Shown here: positions 8,204 to 15,536 of the stretch, piece by piece
Numbering within the stretch: position 1 is the stretch's first letter
How the letters are laid out: every line of letters begins with the position of its first letter
NCBI GenBank assembly: GCA_018335275.1
Contig: JAGXKM010000014.1
Span: 1 to 35,494 of the forward strand
Length of the DNA: 35,494 bases
Source: Anaerolineales bacterium
GTDB lineage: Bacteria; Chloroflexota; Anaerolineae; Anaerolineales; UBA11858
Reading direction: 5' to 3'
Translations under genes and position numbers: made by a program
Notes under the pieces: model-generated
Told to the model about the DNA's origin: nothing
Databases searched by the model: none
The model's input: only the letters and a program-made list of their open reading frames with translations

Positions 8204-9178
8204 TTAAGTTTTGGATCCAGAAGCTGTGTCCAGCAGCGACAGGGGCTTTTGGTTTCCGCCTGCGGCCCGGAACAGGCTGATCAGAAAATAAACAGCTCCA
8301 ACCACGGCCGCCGGCAGGCCAAATAGGATGTGGGAATGGATATGCCAGCCCAGCAGGATGAACAGGCCGTAGGCCGCGGAGGCGTTGAAGGGAATGAGCA
8401 GCAGCAGGGGCAGATTCACCACCTGCGGCTTAACCGTAAATGCAGGCCACGGCCGGTCAGAGGGGGCTCTCCGGCGGTGGCTGGAAAGGGCCCACCAGCA
8501 TAAGCTGAGCAGCAGGGGCAGGAGGAGAGCGGCCAAGGGGAGGGGAATGACCGCGTTGAACAGATAGCTGAAACTCAGCAGCAAACCCATGGGGATCAGC
8601 AGCCAAAGGGAGGGTTGAAAGGGTTTGTTTGACCATTGGCCCAGCAGCCAGTAAGCCGGCAGCAGGGGAAAGGAAGCGATCATGCTGAACAAAACAAATT
8701 TAGCTGGGGATTGTATCAAACCCAGATCGGTGATGGGCCACAGCACCCATAATCCCCAGGTCAGGCCCAGGATGGAGAAATACAGGGTGTTTTTCCCTGG
8801 TTTCCCTTCCGCCAGGCGGCGTGGAAGCCAGTACAGGCCGAGGACTACATCCACCGGTGCGTGCCAGGCCAGGGCAGTAAAGCTGATCGAGAAGGGTATG
8901 CTTTCATAGAAGGTAGCCACCACCATTCCCTCCAGCATCCAACCGTACGCGGCACCGGCCAGGAACAGGGCAGGAAACGACCGGATCTGGAAGTGCTCGA
9001 TCAGACTGAATAGCAGGTAGGCCATCAGACTGTAGATCAGGAAAAGCTGAACCAGTTCTCCAACGGAGGCCGGAGGCAGACCGGGATTGGTGGTCTGTCC
9101 GTAAAAGGCGAATTCGGAAAAGTATGTCAGGATGTATCCACCAGCCAGCGAGCGAAGCATTGTCTGTAAAAAACTCAT
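8204..9178 (-). CDS. Polytopic membrane protein, paralogue 1 of 3 (unknown function)
   Basis: I do not recognise a named family. About 324 residues with roughly eight to nine hydrophobic segments and a short hydrophilic C-terminus. It shares an ordered motif set with the two other membrane proteins of this cluster: FSE in the first segment (TYFSEFAFYG), an AGAAYGWMLEG block, FYES, then AWH about 15 residues later. Conserved membrane-embedded Glu and His suggest a metal-binding or catalytic centre, but this is speculation. The ORF track starts at a TTG (9241); an ATG exists at 9235; I prefer the ATG at 9178 (MSFLQTMLRS) because it aligns with the paralogue N-termini and is preceded by GGAGG, although the spacing is long. 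It is the last gene of a four-gene operon. Confidence 0.75.
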   Translation of the reverse strand: MSFLQTMLRSLAGGYILTYFSEFAFYGQTTNPGLPPASVGELVQLFLIYSLMAYLLFSLIEHFQIRSFPALFLAGAAYGWMLEGMVVATFYESIPFSISFTALAWHAPVDVVLGLYWLPRRLAEGKPGKNTLYFSILGLTWGLWVLWPITDLGLIQSPAKFVLFSMIASFPLLPAYWLLGQWSNKPFQPSLWLLIPMGLLLSFSYLFNAVIPLPLAALLLPLLLSLCWWALSSHRRRAPSDRPWPAFTVKPQVVNLPLLLLIPFNASAAYGLFILLGWHIHSHILFGLPAAVVGAVYFLISLFRAAGGNQKPLSLLDTASGSKT

Positions 9179-9247
9179 GGTTGATATGTTGATTCCTCCA
9201 GGGCCATTTGGAATTGGAAATGTCAAAACCCTCATGTTCAAAACCGT

Positions 9248-10258
9248 TCAGGATGGATTTTTGGGCCTGTTGATAATATTCCTTCCCACAGCCCACAGGT
9301 AAGCTGCACCGCCGATCAGCGCCTGGAAAAAAGGTGTAGATTCATTGATTAATTCCGGTATATAGTCTCCTGAAGAGTGGATGTACGCCAGCCAGTACAC
9401 CAACGAGGCGGCTGCGGGCATAGCCAGCAGCGGCAGCGTTTCATGGAGCCTGATCCTACCTCCCAATTTTTCCAATATCGAGCTGGTGGGTTGCTTTCTG
9501 CGCTGAATCTCCAGGGGCAGGAGAACGAGTCCCAGCAGCACGATTAGCTTGATAATGGCCAGCGGTTGAACAGGGATGACCACCAGGCCAAACAAACCCG
9601 TCAGGGTAAGGAGCAAAATTCCTTTCTCCGGACCGGAAAGCCGGAACGTGGTTTTCCAGCAACCCCTACCCAGTAGCCAGTGAACGAGCATCAAAATCAA
9701 AGTGAAGTACAACGTGTAGAGGGTGAATTCCTGCGGCGGCCATTTCCCGGGGCGGACCGGTTCGCCAGCCCTGGCCAGGGCTTCAAACTCGGCGATATTT
9801 TCTGGCAGCCATTGGGTAAGGGACCATAAACCCCAGAATAATCCCAACAATAAGGAGGCTGTTAGCAGTTTCTGCCAGCGCTTTTTAACCAGCCAGTCGC
9901 GGAGCAAATACCAGCCGAAGAACATGCCGAGTAAACCGTGCCAGCCGATGAAATACGCCGGCATCACGGGGTCAAGTAAGCCGGCTTCGTAGATCACGGG
10001 CGTGAGGATTCCCTCGACGCAGAAAGCATACAGGGCGCCTATCAGCACCATACCGGAATGGTCCCTGACCCGGAAAAAGTGGACAGCCCACAGACAGGCT
10101 GCTGCAGGAACCGCGTAGTACAGGACTAGGCCCAGCAGCTCGTAACCCTGCATGTACCAGTATGCTTTCTCGGAGAAGATGGTCAGCACGGTGGAAGTCA
10201 GCAAGACAAAGATCAACCGCCGGACGATCCTGAGGAAACCAGAATAAAAATTGTTCAT
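9248..10258 (-). CDS. Polytopic membrane protein, paralogue 2 of 3 (unknown function)
   Basis: 336 residues with about eight to nine transmembrane stretches. No named family recognised. The same motif order as its neighbours is visible: TIFSEKAYWY near residue 27, GALYAFCVEG near 75, VIYEAG, then GWHGLLG about 13 residues on. A hydrophilic loop (ENIAEFEALARAGEPVRP) lies mid-protein and a basic tail (RNIINRPKN) at the end, suggesting a cytoplasmic C-terminus. The ATG at 10258 follows the glycoside-hydrolase-like lipoprotein gene by about 128 bases containing no convincing gene or terminator, so cotranscription is likely. AGGAA lies a dozen bases before the start. Confidence 0.8.
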   Translation of the reverse strand: MNNFYSGFLRIVRRLIFVLLTSTVLTIFSEKAYWYMQGYELLGLVLYYAVPAAACLWAVHFFRVRDHSGMVLIGALYAFCVEGILTPVIYEAGLLDPVMPAYFIGWHGLLGMFFGWYLLRDWLVKKRWQKLLTASLLLGLFWGLWSLTQWLPENIAEFEALARAGEPVRPGKWPPQEFTLYTLYFTLILMLVHWLLGRGCWKTTFRLSGPEKGILLLTLTGLFGLVVIPVQPLAIIKLIVLLGLVLLPLEIQRRKQPTSSILEKLGGRIRLHETLPLLAMPAAASLVYWLAYIHSSGDYIPELINESTPFFQALIGGAAYLWAVGRNIINRPKNPS

Positions 10259-10386
10259 TGTTTGTTATTCCTGAAAATCGTCGAGATTGCAAAGGGAAAT
10301 TAGCCTCAGCCTGATGTTCAGGGAGTACCGAACATATCCTCCTCTGGCCAGGGTGAGAGCTGAGCGGCCTGAACTTACCCACATTT

Positions 10387-11505
10387 TTACTCCCAACCCC
10401 GGGCAGCTGCTTCCTGCTTGAAGATCTGGTAGCCGGGTTTGTTTTTCCCTTTCCCGGGGTACGTGCGCAGTCCCAGGGTGCGCAAAAATTCCCCGAAGGC
10501 CCGGTTGGAAAGGCCGTAATACTGAGTCAGTTCCTTTACGGAGGAACCGGATAAATCCGAAAGCCAGGAGTAGGAGAGCAGGGTGATTTGCTCCGCGTGC
10601 TCATCCCAGGCTGAGAACATATGCCGGATGAATTCGGCCTGATTTTGGGGGCTGCTGCCGTTGGCTTCTCCCGAGGGATATCCGATTTCCGTGATCTGAA
10701 TTTCCCGGTCTGGATAGGCTTCGACCAGACGCTGAAAATCCGATTGGATTACCCCCGGTTCCCTGACGGAGAAATCGTCCTGCAGCGGGTAGTAGGTGGT
10801 CATGATCACATCGCTGGATTGGTTGAGCGATCGGGCGAATCTGGCGGAGGGTCCGAGCAGCCCTACGAACTGGACCTTGGTCCCGACCGGGACCCCGGGC
10901 CACAGTGAGCGGGCGTGGTCCGCCCCGGCGGCGTAAAAGGTCTGATAGGCCGCCCAGGCATCGGGACCTGCGCCTAACACACCGTCAATTTCGTTGCCGA
11001 TGGCCAGCGAGGTCAGCTCCAGGCCGGGGATCTGCGTGGCGATATCATCCAGCAGGTCCTGAAAACGAGCAATCACCTCGGGGTGATCAAGGGGTTTTCC
11101 CTGCAGATCCTGGGGAAGGCGGATTTCCGTGGTGTCCAGCACCGCGATCACCAGCGATAAACGGAATCCCTGGGCTGGGTAGTAGTCATTGGCGATGGCC
11201 AGCCAGTTGGGCTCGGGGTTAAAGACCCCGGGAGCGGGTTCCAGTTCATCCCAAAACACAGAAAGGCGGATGGATTCCGCCCCCAGCTGGCGGGCGTGTT
11301 CAATGGCCTGATCGTAATCGCCGTTCTGGGACGGGTTGACGTCTAGCTCCAGGGTCCGCTCACCCTTGGGTAGGGTCTGCTGGCTGATTGCGGTGTCCTG
11401 TTCGGGAGGGATGGTAGCGCTTATCTTCTCCCCGGATTCACCGCAGGCCAGGACAGACAGCAGCAGGGCGGAGAGAAATAACAAATATCGAGATGTCTTA
11501 GGCAT
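10387..11505 (-). CDS. Secreted lipoprotein with glycoside hydrolase clan A-like barrel
   Basis: 372 residues from the ATG at 11505. The ORF track start is further upstream but adds a non-signal extension. A lipoprotein signal peptide ends in LLSVLAC with lipid-modified C21, followed by a linker. The body reads as a TIM barrel: ESIRLSVFWDELEP near 78, a strand ending in NEID with candidate acid/base E172, and a strand ending in ITEIGYPSG with candidate nucleophile E273. The NE pair and late strand-end E are hallmarks of clan GH-A enzymes such as endo-beta-galactanases and cellulases. The exact family and substrate cannot be given. It overlaps the upstream membrane protein gene by eight bases and has only a weak ribosome site, implying coupling. 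It would sit on the outer face of the cell membrane. Confidence 0.82.
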   Translation of the reverse strand: MPKTSRYLLFLSALLLSVLACGESGEKISATIPPEQDTAISQQTLPKGERTLELDVNPSQNGDYDQAIEHARQLGAESIRLSVFWDELEPAPGVFNPEPNWLAIANDYYPAQGFRLSLVIAVLDTTEIRLPQDLQGKPLDHPEVIARFQDLLDDIATQIPGLELTSLAIGNEIDGVLGAGPDAWAAYQTFYAAGADHARSLWPGVPVGTKVQFVGLLGPSARFARSLNQSSDVIMTTYYPLQDDFSVREPGVIQSDFQRLVEAYPDREIQITEIGYPSGEANGSSPQNQAEFIRHMFSAWDEHAEQITLLSYSWLSDLSGSSVKELTQYYGLSNRAFGEFLRTLGLRTYPGKGKNKPGYQIFKQEAAARGWE

Positions 11506-12547
11506 AGTTTTCTTTTTTCGAAGGGGAAGGTTTTTGAAAGGTGAGTTGGACGGCTCTCGCAAACATGATCAGGCTGAAAAGGATGCCTCCGAACCAGCTG
11601 GCCAGGGCCAGGGGTTCAGCGACGGGGGCCAGCAGCAGTTCCCCGCTGACCGCTGCCAGAGGGAAGACCCCGGCCAATACCAGCCAGAATCCATCCGGAA
11701 ATTTCTCCGAAACTGGAGTCCGGGGCCCATTTTGCGGTTTCGATCCTGGTTTCAGACTCTGCCAGAGCAGGAAGAAGGAGAGAGCGTACAGCAGCCAAAT
11801 CAGGCCCTGGCCGACCAGGCCGGGTACGGCTTCCGGGCGCATCACAACGCCCATGATCAGGTAGAGCAGGGCGGTGGGGATGAGCAGCAGGCGAAATTCC
11901 TTTTTATCCGGCAGCAGCTCGGGCATGGTGTAGGTCCGATCCCGGGTTACCCGCTGCCAGACCAGGACCAGGCCGAGCAACACCGCGGTGGTGGAAAGGC
12001 CGGAAAGCAGGGACTGATCGGCGGAAGGTGAATTTATGCTCTGAAAGACACCGCCGAAGATCACCAGTCCGACCAGGCCCCGGCGGCTGTTCAGCAGCCG
12101 GCCGACAGCGCCGGGAAGGCTCTGGCCGAGAGCCCGGGAGCGGGTGAACAACTTTTCTGCGATCAGCAGGGGAATGATGAAGGAGAACCAGGCATGCCAC
12201 CAGAGCACCAGCACCAGGGTTTCAATGGGGGCCACGCCGCCGATGATCAGGGCCGCGCCCCAGGGCGGTTCCCAGAGCACTTTGGTCAGATAGGCTTCGT
12301 AGAGGCCGAAGAGCATCCCGGCGAAGATCAGGCTGGGAAATCGCGGCCGCGGCGTCAGGTAAACAAGATGGGCGAGGACCAGAATGTGCAGGCCGTAAAG
12401 CGGGACCACCACCAGCAGACCCCAGGCGTGGAAGAAGGGGAACATGTCGGCACCGGAAAAAACCTCGGCGAAGAAGGTGGAGAAAGCGGCCAGGATCATC
12501 CAGAAGAGGGCTTTGTGCTTCCAGGGGATGGGATTTGTATCTTGCAT
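11498..12547 (-). CDS. Polytopic membrane protein, paralogue 3 of 3 (unknown function)
   Basis: First gene of the operon, 349 residues, about nine to ten hydrophobic segments. Motifs shared with the two paralogues are TFFAEVFSG in the first membrane segment, FAGMLFGLYEAYL, LWEPPW, and LWWHAWFSF. Compared with them, the spacing from the acidic motif to WH is longer by several residues. The C-terminus is short and basic (QKPSPSKKENYA). No named family recognised. The stop overlaps the start of the lipoprotein gene (ATGCCTAA). Upstream is a putative ECF sigma promoter, and the 5' leader contains GGGGA...TCCCC arms flanking the ribosome binding region, which might fold and limit initiation. Confidence 0.8.
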   Translation of the reverse strand: MQDTNPIPWKHKALFWMILAAFSTFFAEVFSGADMFPFFHAWGLLVVVPLYGLHILVLAHLVYLTPRPRFPSLIFAGMLFGLYEAYLTKVLWEPPWGAALIIGGVAPIETLVLVLWWHAWFSFIIPLLIAEKLFTRSRALGQSLPGAVGRLLNSRRGLVGLVIFGGVFQSINSPSADQSLLSGLSTTAVLLGLVLVWQRVTRDRTYTMPELLPDKKEFRLLLIPTALLYLIMGVVMRPEAVPGLVGQGLIWLLYALSFFLLWQSLKPGSKPQNGPRTPVSEKFPDGFWLVLAGVFPLAAVSGELLLAPVAEPLALASWFGGILFSLIMFARAVQLTFQKPSPSKKENYA

Positions 12548-12632
12548 CAGGGGACCTCAACATTCTCCTCCCCGGGGTTGGCTGGATCCATTCCAGGGAG
12601 AAAGTAAAGATGGTTGGCTTGTGTTCTATGTA

Positions 12633-12663
12633 GTACTACCTGAATATATGGAAAAAGTTGCAC
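12633..12663 (-). promoter_or_regulatory. Putative ECF-sigma promoter of the membrane protein/lipoprotein operon
   Basis: The minus strand carries GTGCAACTTTTTC (12663-12651) and, 16 bases after TGCAAC, GGTAGTAC (12640-12633). The 13-base first element is identical to one in front of the sigma gene at 14449-14437. The layout resembles the TGAAAC-N16-CGTA form known for SigW-type ECF promoters. The transcript would start near 12626 with a leader of about 79 bases. Confidence 0.6.
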
Positions 12664-12686
12664 TCGGGGAGAAAAATCTTCCTGAA

Positions 12687-12719
12687 ATAAAAATCCCAGC
12701 CTTGGATGACAAGGCTGGG
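12687..12719 (-). terminator. Intrinsic terminator of the sigma/anti-sigma operon
   Basis: Minus-strand CCCAGCCTTG (12719-12710) pairs perfectly over 10 bases with CAAGGCTGGG (12704-12695) around a five-base loop, followed by ATTTTTATTT. It lies 28 bases after the stop of the small membrane protein gene and just before the ECF-type promoter of the next operon, so the two operons appear separately transcribed. Confidence 0.9.
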
Positions 12720-12746
12720 TGTAGAGTGGAGATGAGAAAATACGGG

Positions 12747-13235
12747 TTATCCTTCGGATTCCGAACCTTGTTGGGGTGTGAAGAAAGAAAGGATAGCAGC
12801 GCCGAAGCCCCGGAAGCTGAGGTATGGGAAGAGCAGGAACCAACCAATGATAGGGGTCAGGCTGGCCAAGATGACCACCGTGCTTCCCCAGATGAGTTGG
12901 AGTGGGGCATTTTTTGCAGGGAGCAGGCGGGTGCCTACCAGCTGGGATAAAGCGCCTAATCCCATCATCAAACCTACCAGAAACGCGCCGCTGATGGCGA
13001 AAGAGAGGATGAAGAACGGGCTGAATGCATCGCCCACAGCCAGGGATCCGAGGGTGAGCGCGGAGGCGAATAACGTATTGACCAGGCCCAACCAAAATGA
13101 GCGTCCGGGCTGCGTCTGGACGGTGATTTGGATCCGGTCCAAGCGCCGGGGAAAAAGCAGGCGCATGATCAAAAAGAGGGCGATGATTGTCACTGCAGAA
13201 AACAGAATGAGGACTATCAGAGCGAGTGTTTCCAT
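12747..13235 (-). CDS. Small multi-pass membrane protein cotranscribed with ECF sigma/anti-sigma
   Basis: 162 residues: one N-terminal hydrophobic helix (LALIVLILFSAVTIIALFLI), a basic loop (FPRRLDRIQ), the segment QTQPGRSFWLGLVN, then three or four further hydrophobic stretches ending in PIIGWFLLFPYLSF and a short acidic tail. The PGRSFxxGL...IxGWxL pattern recalls the membrane domain often found with bactofilin-like or polymer-forming proteins, but this is from memory and not certain. It begins 29 bases after the anti-sigma gene, so it is the third member of that operon and may be a co-sensor or target of the envelope response. Confidence 0.75.
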   Translation of the reverse strand: METLALIVLILFSAVTIIALFLIMRLLFPRRLDRIQITVQTQPGRSFWLGLVNTLFASALTLGSLAVGDAFSPFFILSFAISGAFLVGLMMGLGALSQLVGTRLLPAKNAPLQLIWGSTVVILASLTPIIGWFLLFPYLSFRGFGAAILSFFTPQQGSESEG

Positions 13236-13264
13236 GGTTGATCTCCTGTTTTTAATGTCTGAAA

Positions 13265-13867
13265 TTACAGGTTGAGCTCCCTCCTGAGGAGCAGTGTATT
13301 TCCGAGGATGCCCAGCAGGGCAGCGGCCAGGAATAGGATCCAGAGGGGAATGAAATGAAAGTCTGGGACTGAGAAACGGGAATATGCGTTTAACATTTGC
13401 TCAAAGAAAGTTTGTAGACCCTGTATCTGCGCCTGGAGCCCGGCTGTCATGTTTAGTATGTTGACCTGGAGAACTGATCCCCAGTTTATCAGAGAGATTT
13501 TCATACTCTGGAAGAGGGGAAGGGTGAGGAGGATGGGAAGGGTCAGGGCCAGCAGGACGACGGCTGCAGCAGCCTGGGCAGCCGTTATCCAGGGTAAAGC
13601 TGGAATAACATCCCTTTCCGCTTTTAGAGATCGAAGGACAGGGGTGGCGAGGTCAACGTCCAGGGCAAGATCAGGCAGTTCGTCCAACGCTGTAAACGTG
13701 GATTGAAGTTCCTGCAGTCGGACCTGGCAGCGGTTACAAGTTTCCAGGTGATTCTCCACAGTCTTGATCTCCATCGCTGTAAGTTCTCCGTCCAGGTAAG
13801 CATGGAGGATATTTTCTTGGAGGTGATCGTCTTCCAGGAGTGTTTCTGGGGTGTTATGTTCCTTCAT
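13265..13867 (-). CDS. Zinc-finger anti-sigma factor (membrane anchored)
   Basis: 200 residues. The cytoplasmic N-terminal anti-sigma domain shows LHAYLDGELTAMEIKTVENHLETCNRCQ with the H-x3-C-x2-C zinc motif at about residues 41-48. A hydrophobic segment near 95-125 (ITAAQAAAAVVLLALTLPILL) and a second near the C-terminus (PLWILFLAAALLGILG) anchor it, leaving an external loop of about 50 residues. It should bind and hold the ECF sigma factor whose gene overlaps it by 14 bases. Release would occur on an envelope or redox signal; which one is not visible. Confidence 0.88.
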   Translation of the reverse strand: MKEHNTPETLLEDDHLQENILHAYLDGELTAMEIKTVENHLETCNRCQVRLQELQSTFTALDELPDLALDVDLATPVLRSLKAERDVIPALPWITAAQAAAAVVLLALTLPILLTLPLFQSMKISLINWGSVLQVNILNMTAGLQAQIQGLQTFFEQMLNAYSRFSVPDFHFIPLWILFLAAALLGILGNTLLLRRELNL

Positions 13868-14408
13868 ATTTCCTCAGCAGTTCTGCTAATTTGTTCCGGG
13901 CGCGGTACAGATGACTGCGCACGGTGTTGAGGGGGATCCCAAGCTCATCCGCCATTTCTTGGTAGGTCAGATCTTGAAAGTGCCGGAGCTCGATGGCCAC
14001 CCGGTGGTGAGGGGGCAGCTGCCACAGGGCCTGGTATATTCGTTCCTGGCGCTCATTCTTGATCAGCCACGCCTCGGGTGTTTTTCCTCCCCCGCCTTTG
14101 GGGATGTCGTGTTCGTCCAGCAAAGGCATACTGGGCAGTCGGGATTGGTTCAAATGGTTGTAGCATAAGTTAGCAGCTACCGTCCGGACCCAAGGGCCAA
14201 AAGGACGCTCCATGTCGAAGCTGTCCAGGTGGTGATAAGCGCGGAGGAAGGTGTCCTGGGTGAGGTCCTCGGCGTCGCGGCGGTTCCCCAGGACCCGGTA
14301 GCAGACGCTGAAAACTGAGGATTGATATTCTCGAACCAGGTCGCCGTAGGCCTCCAAATCACCCTGCAAAGTTTGGTTGACGAGATCGCGATCTGACGAT
14401 TCAGCCAT
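13854..14408 (-). CDS. ECF-family RNA polymerase sigma factor
   Basis: 184 residues, typical group 4 sigma. Region 2 covers about 20-90 (LVREYQSSVFSVCYRVLGN, DAEDLTQDTFLRAYHHLDSF) and region 4 about 120-180 (LPPHHRVAIELRHFQDLTYQEMADELG, then the helix-turn-helix NTVRSHLYRARNKL). A linker of about 35 residues separates them. It directs RNA polymerase to a small regulon. A putative self-recognised promoter lies immediately upstream, and the next gene is its anti-sigma partner with overlapping reading frames, the standard arrangement. Start ATG at 14408; no Shine-Dalgarno is evident and the predicted transcript start is within a few bases, so leaderless initiation is plausible. Confidence 0.93.
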   Translation of the reverse strand: MAESSDRDLVNQTLQGDLEAYGDLVREYQSSVFSVCYRVLGNRRDAEDLTQDTFLRAYHHLDSFDMERPFGPWVRTVAANLCYNHLNQSRLPSMPLLDEHDIPKGGGGKTPEAWLIKNERQERIYQALWQLPPHHRVAIELRHFQDLTYQEMADELGIPLNTVRSHLYRARNKLAELLRKYEGT

Positions 14409-14417
14409 GTCTGTATT

Positions 14418-14449
14418 GTATTACAGGAGAAGGGCTGAAAAAGTTGCAC
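14418..14449 (-). promoter_or_regulatory. Putative autoregulated ECF-sigma promoter
   Basis: The minus strand has GTGCAACTTTTTC (14449-14437), then TGTAATAC (14425-14418) 17 bases after TGCAAC. The first element is identical over 13 bases to that before the membrane protein operon. The position, about 10 bases before the sigma start codon, fits autoregulation and a near-leaderless mRNA. Confidence 0.6.
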
Positions 14450-14474
14450 CCTTTTCGTTAAATTTTCTCATTCC

Positions 14475-14503
14475 TTGTCCCCCTTTGAGCCGGGTGCTAT
14501 AAT
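14475..14503 (+). promoter_or_regulatory. Promoter of tRNA-Arg
   Basis: TTGTCC at 14475-14480 and TATAAT at 14498-14503 are separated by 17 bases, with an extended -10 TGC just before TATAAT. Transcription would begin near 14510, about a dozen bases before the mature tRNA. It overlaps the divergent intergenic space with the sigma gene. Confidence 0.8.
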
Positions 14504-14521
14504 TTCGGTGGTAAATATCAA

Positions 14522-14596
14522 GCCCCGGTGGCTCAATCTGGATAGAGCAAGGCTCTCCTAAAGCCTAGGTTGTGGGTTCGAATCCCGCCCGGGGCA
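14522..14596 (+). tRNA. tRNA-Arg (anticodon CCT)
   Basis: A full 75-base cloverleaf reads from the sequence. Acceptor arms GCCCCGG and CCGGGGC pair perfectly with discriminator A; the D arm is GGCTC...GAGC; the anticodon stem AGGCT/AGCCT encloses CTCCTAA with anticodon CCT (reads AGG); the T arm is GTGGG-TTCGAAT-CCCGC. No CCA is encoded. A terminator follows 12 bases later. Confidence 0.96.
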
Positions 14597-14607
14597 CTTT
14601 GATCATC

Positions 14608-14629
14608 ACCGCCGGACGGCGGTTTTTTT
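14608..14629 (+). terminator. Terminator after tRNA-Arg
   Basis: ACCGCC, loop GGAC, GGCGGT followed by a run of seven T (one shared with the stem). It ends just before the ORF-track start of the YczE-like gene, which argues that the real start of that gene is further downstream. Confidence 0.88.
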
Positions 14630-14674
14630 ATGGGATATAAACTTTATAAAAGCGGGTGTACTATCACACAGTCC

Positions 14675-15313
14675 ATGTTTAAATCGATTCGTTGGAAAAC
14701 TTTTCCGCGTGATTTTTTTATCGCCCAGGCCGGGTTTGCCCTTTTCGGGGTGGCGATCGCGCTTATCATCCAGGCCAACTTGGGCACCGGCGCCTGGGGC
14801 GTGCTGACGGTGGCGTTGGCGGATCTCACCAGCACCACACCGGGGATGATGATCATCCTCAGCGGATTGCTGGCCCTGATCCTGGCCATGCTTTTAGGGG
14901 AAAAGATTGGATGGGGGACCGTGAGCAACATGTTGTTTGTCGGCCCCTGGGTGGATTTCTTCCTGATTTTCATCCCCAGTGTGGAAAGCAATCTCCCGCT
15001 GCAGGTGGCGATGCTTTTGGTTTCGATCGCCTTGGTCGGCTTGGCCAGCGCTGTTTACATCAGCGTGGATGCCGGGGCTGGGCCGCGGGACAGCTTAATG
15101 CTGGCTGTGAGCCGCAGATTACAGTGGAGTGTGCAGCGCTCCCGGGCTGCCATTGAACTTGTGGTCGTTCTTGTTGGCTGGCGGCTGGAGGGTCCAGTGG
15201 GCGTGGGCACGCTGGTTTTTGCCCTTCTGGTGGGTCCTGCAGTGCAGTTTGGATTTAAACTGCTCAACGTGCAGCCTCACAAACCGCTGCCTGATGTGGA
15301 ATTGGGAGGTTGA
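14675..15313 (+). CDS. YczE-like integral membrane protein
   Basis: About 212 residues and five to six hydrophobic segments. The stretch FGVAIALIIQANLGTGAWGVLTVALADLTSTTPGMMII, and later DAGAGPRDSLMLAVSRR, match the YczE/COG2364 family of predicted membrane proteins (the family pattern is L-GxxPWD, then GxGPRD). The biochemical role of this family is not established; in Bacillus, YczE is linked to surfactin production. The track start (14630) lies inside the preceding terminator T-run, so I choose the ATG at 14675 (MFKSIRWKTF). No ribosome binding site precedes it. A monocistronic unit is likely, as the downstream gene has its own promoter. Confidence 0.8.
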   Translation: MFKSIRWKTFPRDFFIAQAGFALFGVAIALIIQANLGTGAWGVLTVALADLTSTTPGMMIILSGLLALILAMLLGEKIGWGTVSNMLFVGPWVDFFLIFIPSVESNLPLQVAMLLVSIALVGLASAVYISVDAGAGPRDSLMLAVSRRLQWSVQRSRAAIELVVVLVGWRLEGPVGVGTLVFALLVGPAVQFGFKLLNVQPHKPLPDVELGG

Positions 15314-15423
15314 CATTTTCCATTTCAGGACTTTGCCTCTTTGACATTTTCTGTCTCTTAAGAAATTAACATTTTGATCCGCCCGCTTCACTGTCTAATT
15401 TTTTCTGATGTGAGGGTGATTAT

Positions 15424-15452
15424 TTGACTTTTCGGGGGAAGATTTCTATACT
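15424..15452 (+). promoter_or_regulatory. Promoter of GNAT gene at 15537
   Basis: TTGACT (15424-15429) and TATACT (15447-15452) are 17 bases apart, both five of six to consensus. Transcription would start near 15459, leaving about 78 bases of leader. Imperfect direct repeats TKACATTTTS (15311, 15342, 15367) lie upstream. Confidence 0.8.
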
Positions 15453-15536
15453 CAAATCAAGGTTTGTGGGGATTCGATAATTAAGAAATATATCTGATTT
15501 TAATTGGAAGGAAATACGAGGGAGAGCGGAAATCAT

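Noticed and set aside
11336-12031. 231-codon plus-strand ORF
   Set aside because: It is antisense to the lipoprotein and membrane protein genes, is rich in Gln/Gly/Glu as expected for a shadow of hydrophobic coding sequence, and has no start signal.
12222-12563. 113-codon minus ORF beginning inside GGAGGAGAATG before the membrane protein start
   Set aside because: A Shine-Dalgarno-like run touches its ATG, but spacing is too short, the product is Arg/Pro-rich and out of frame with a clear membrane protein.
14177-14449. 90-codon minus ORF overlapping the sigma gene and its promoter
   Set aside because: Out of frame with a canonical ECF sigma and without protein-like composition.
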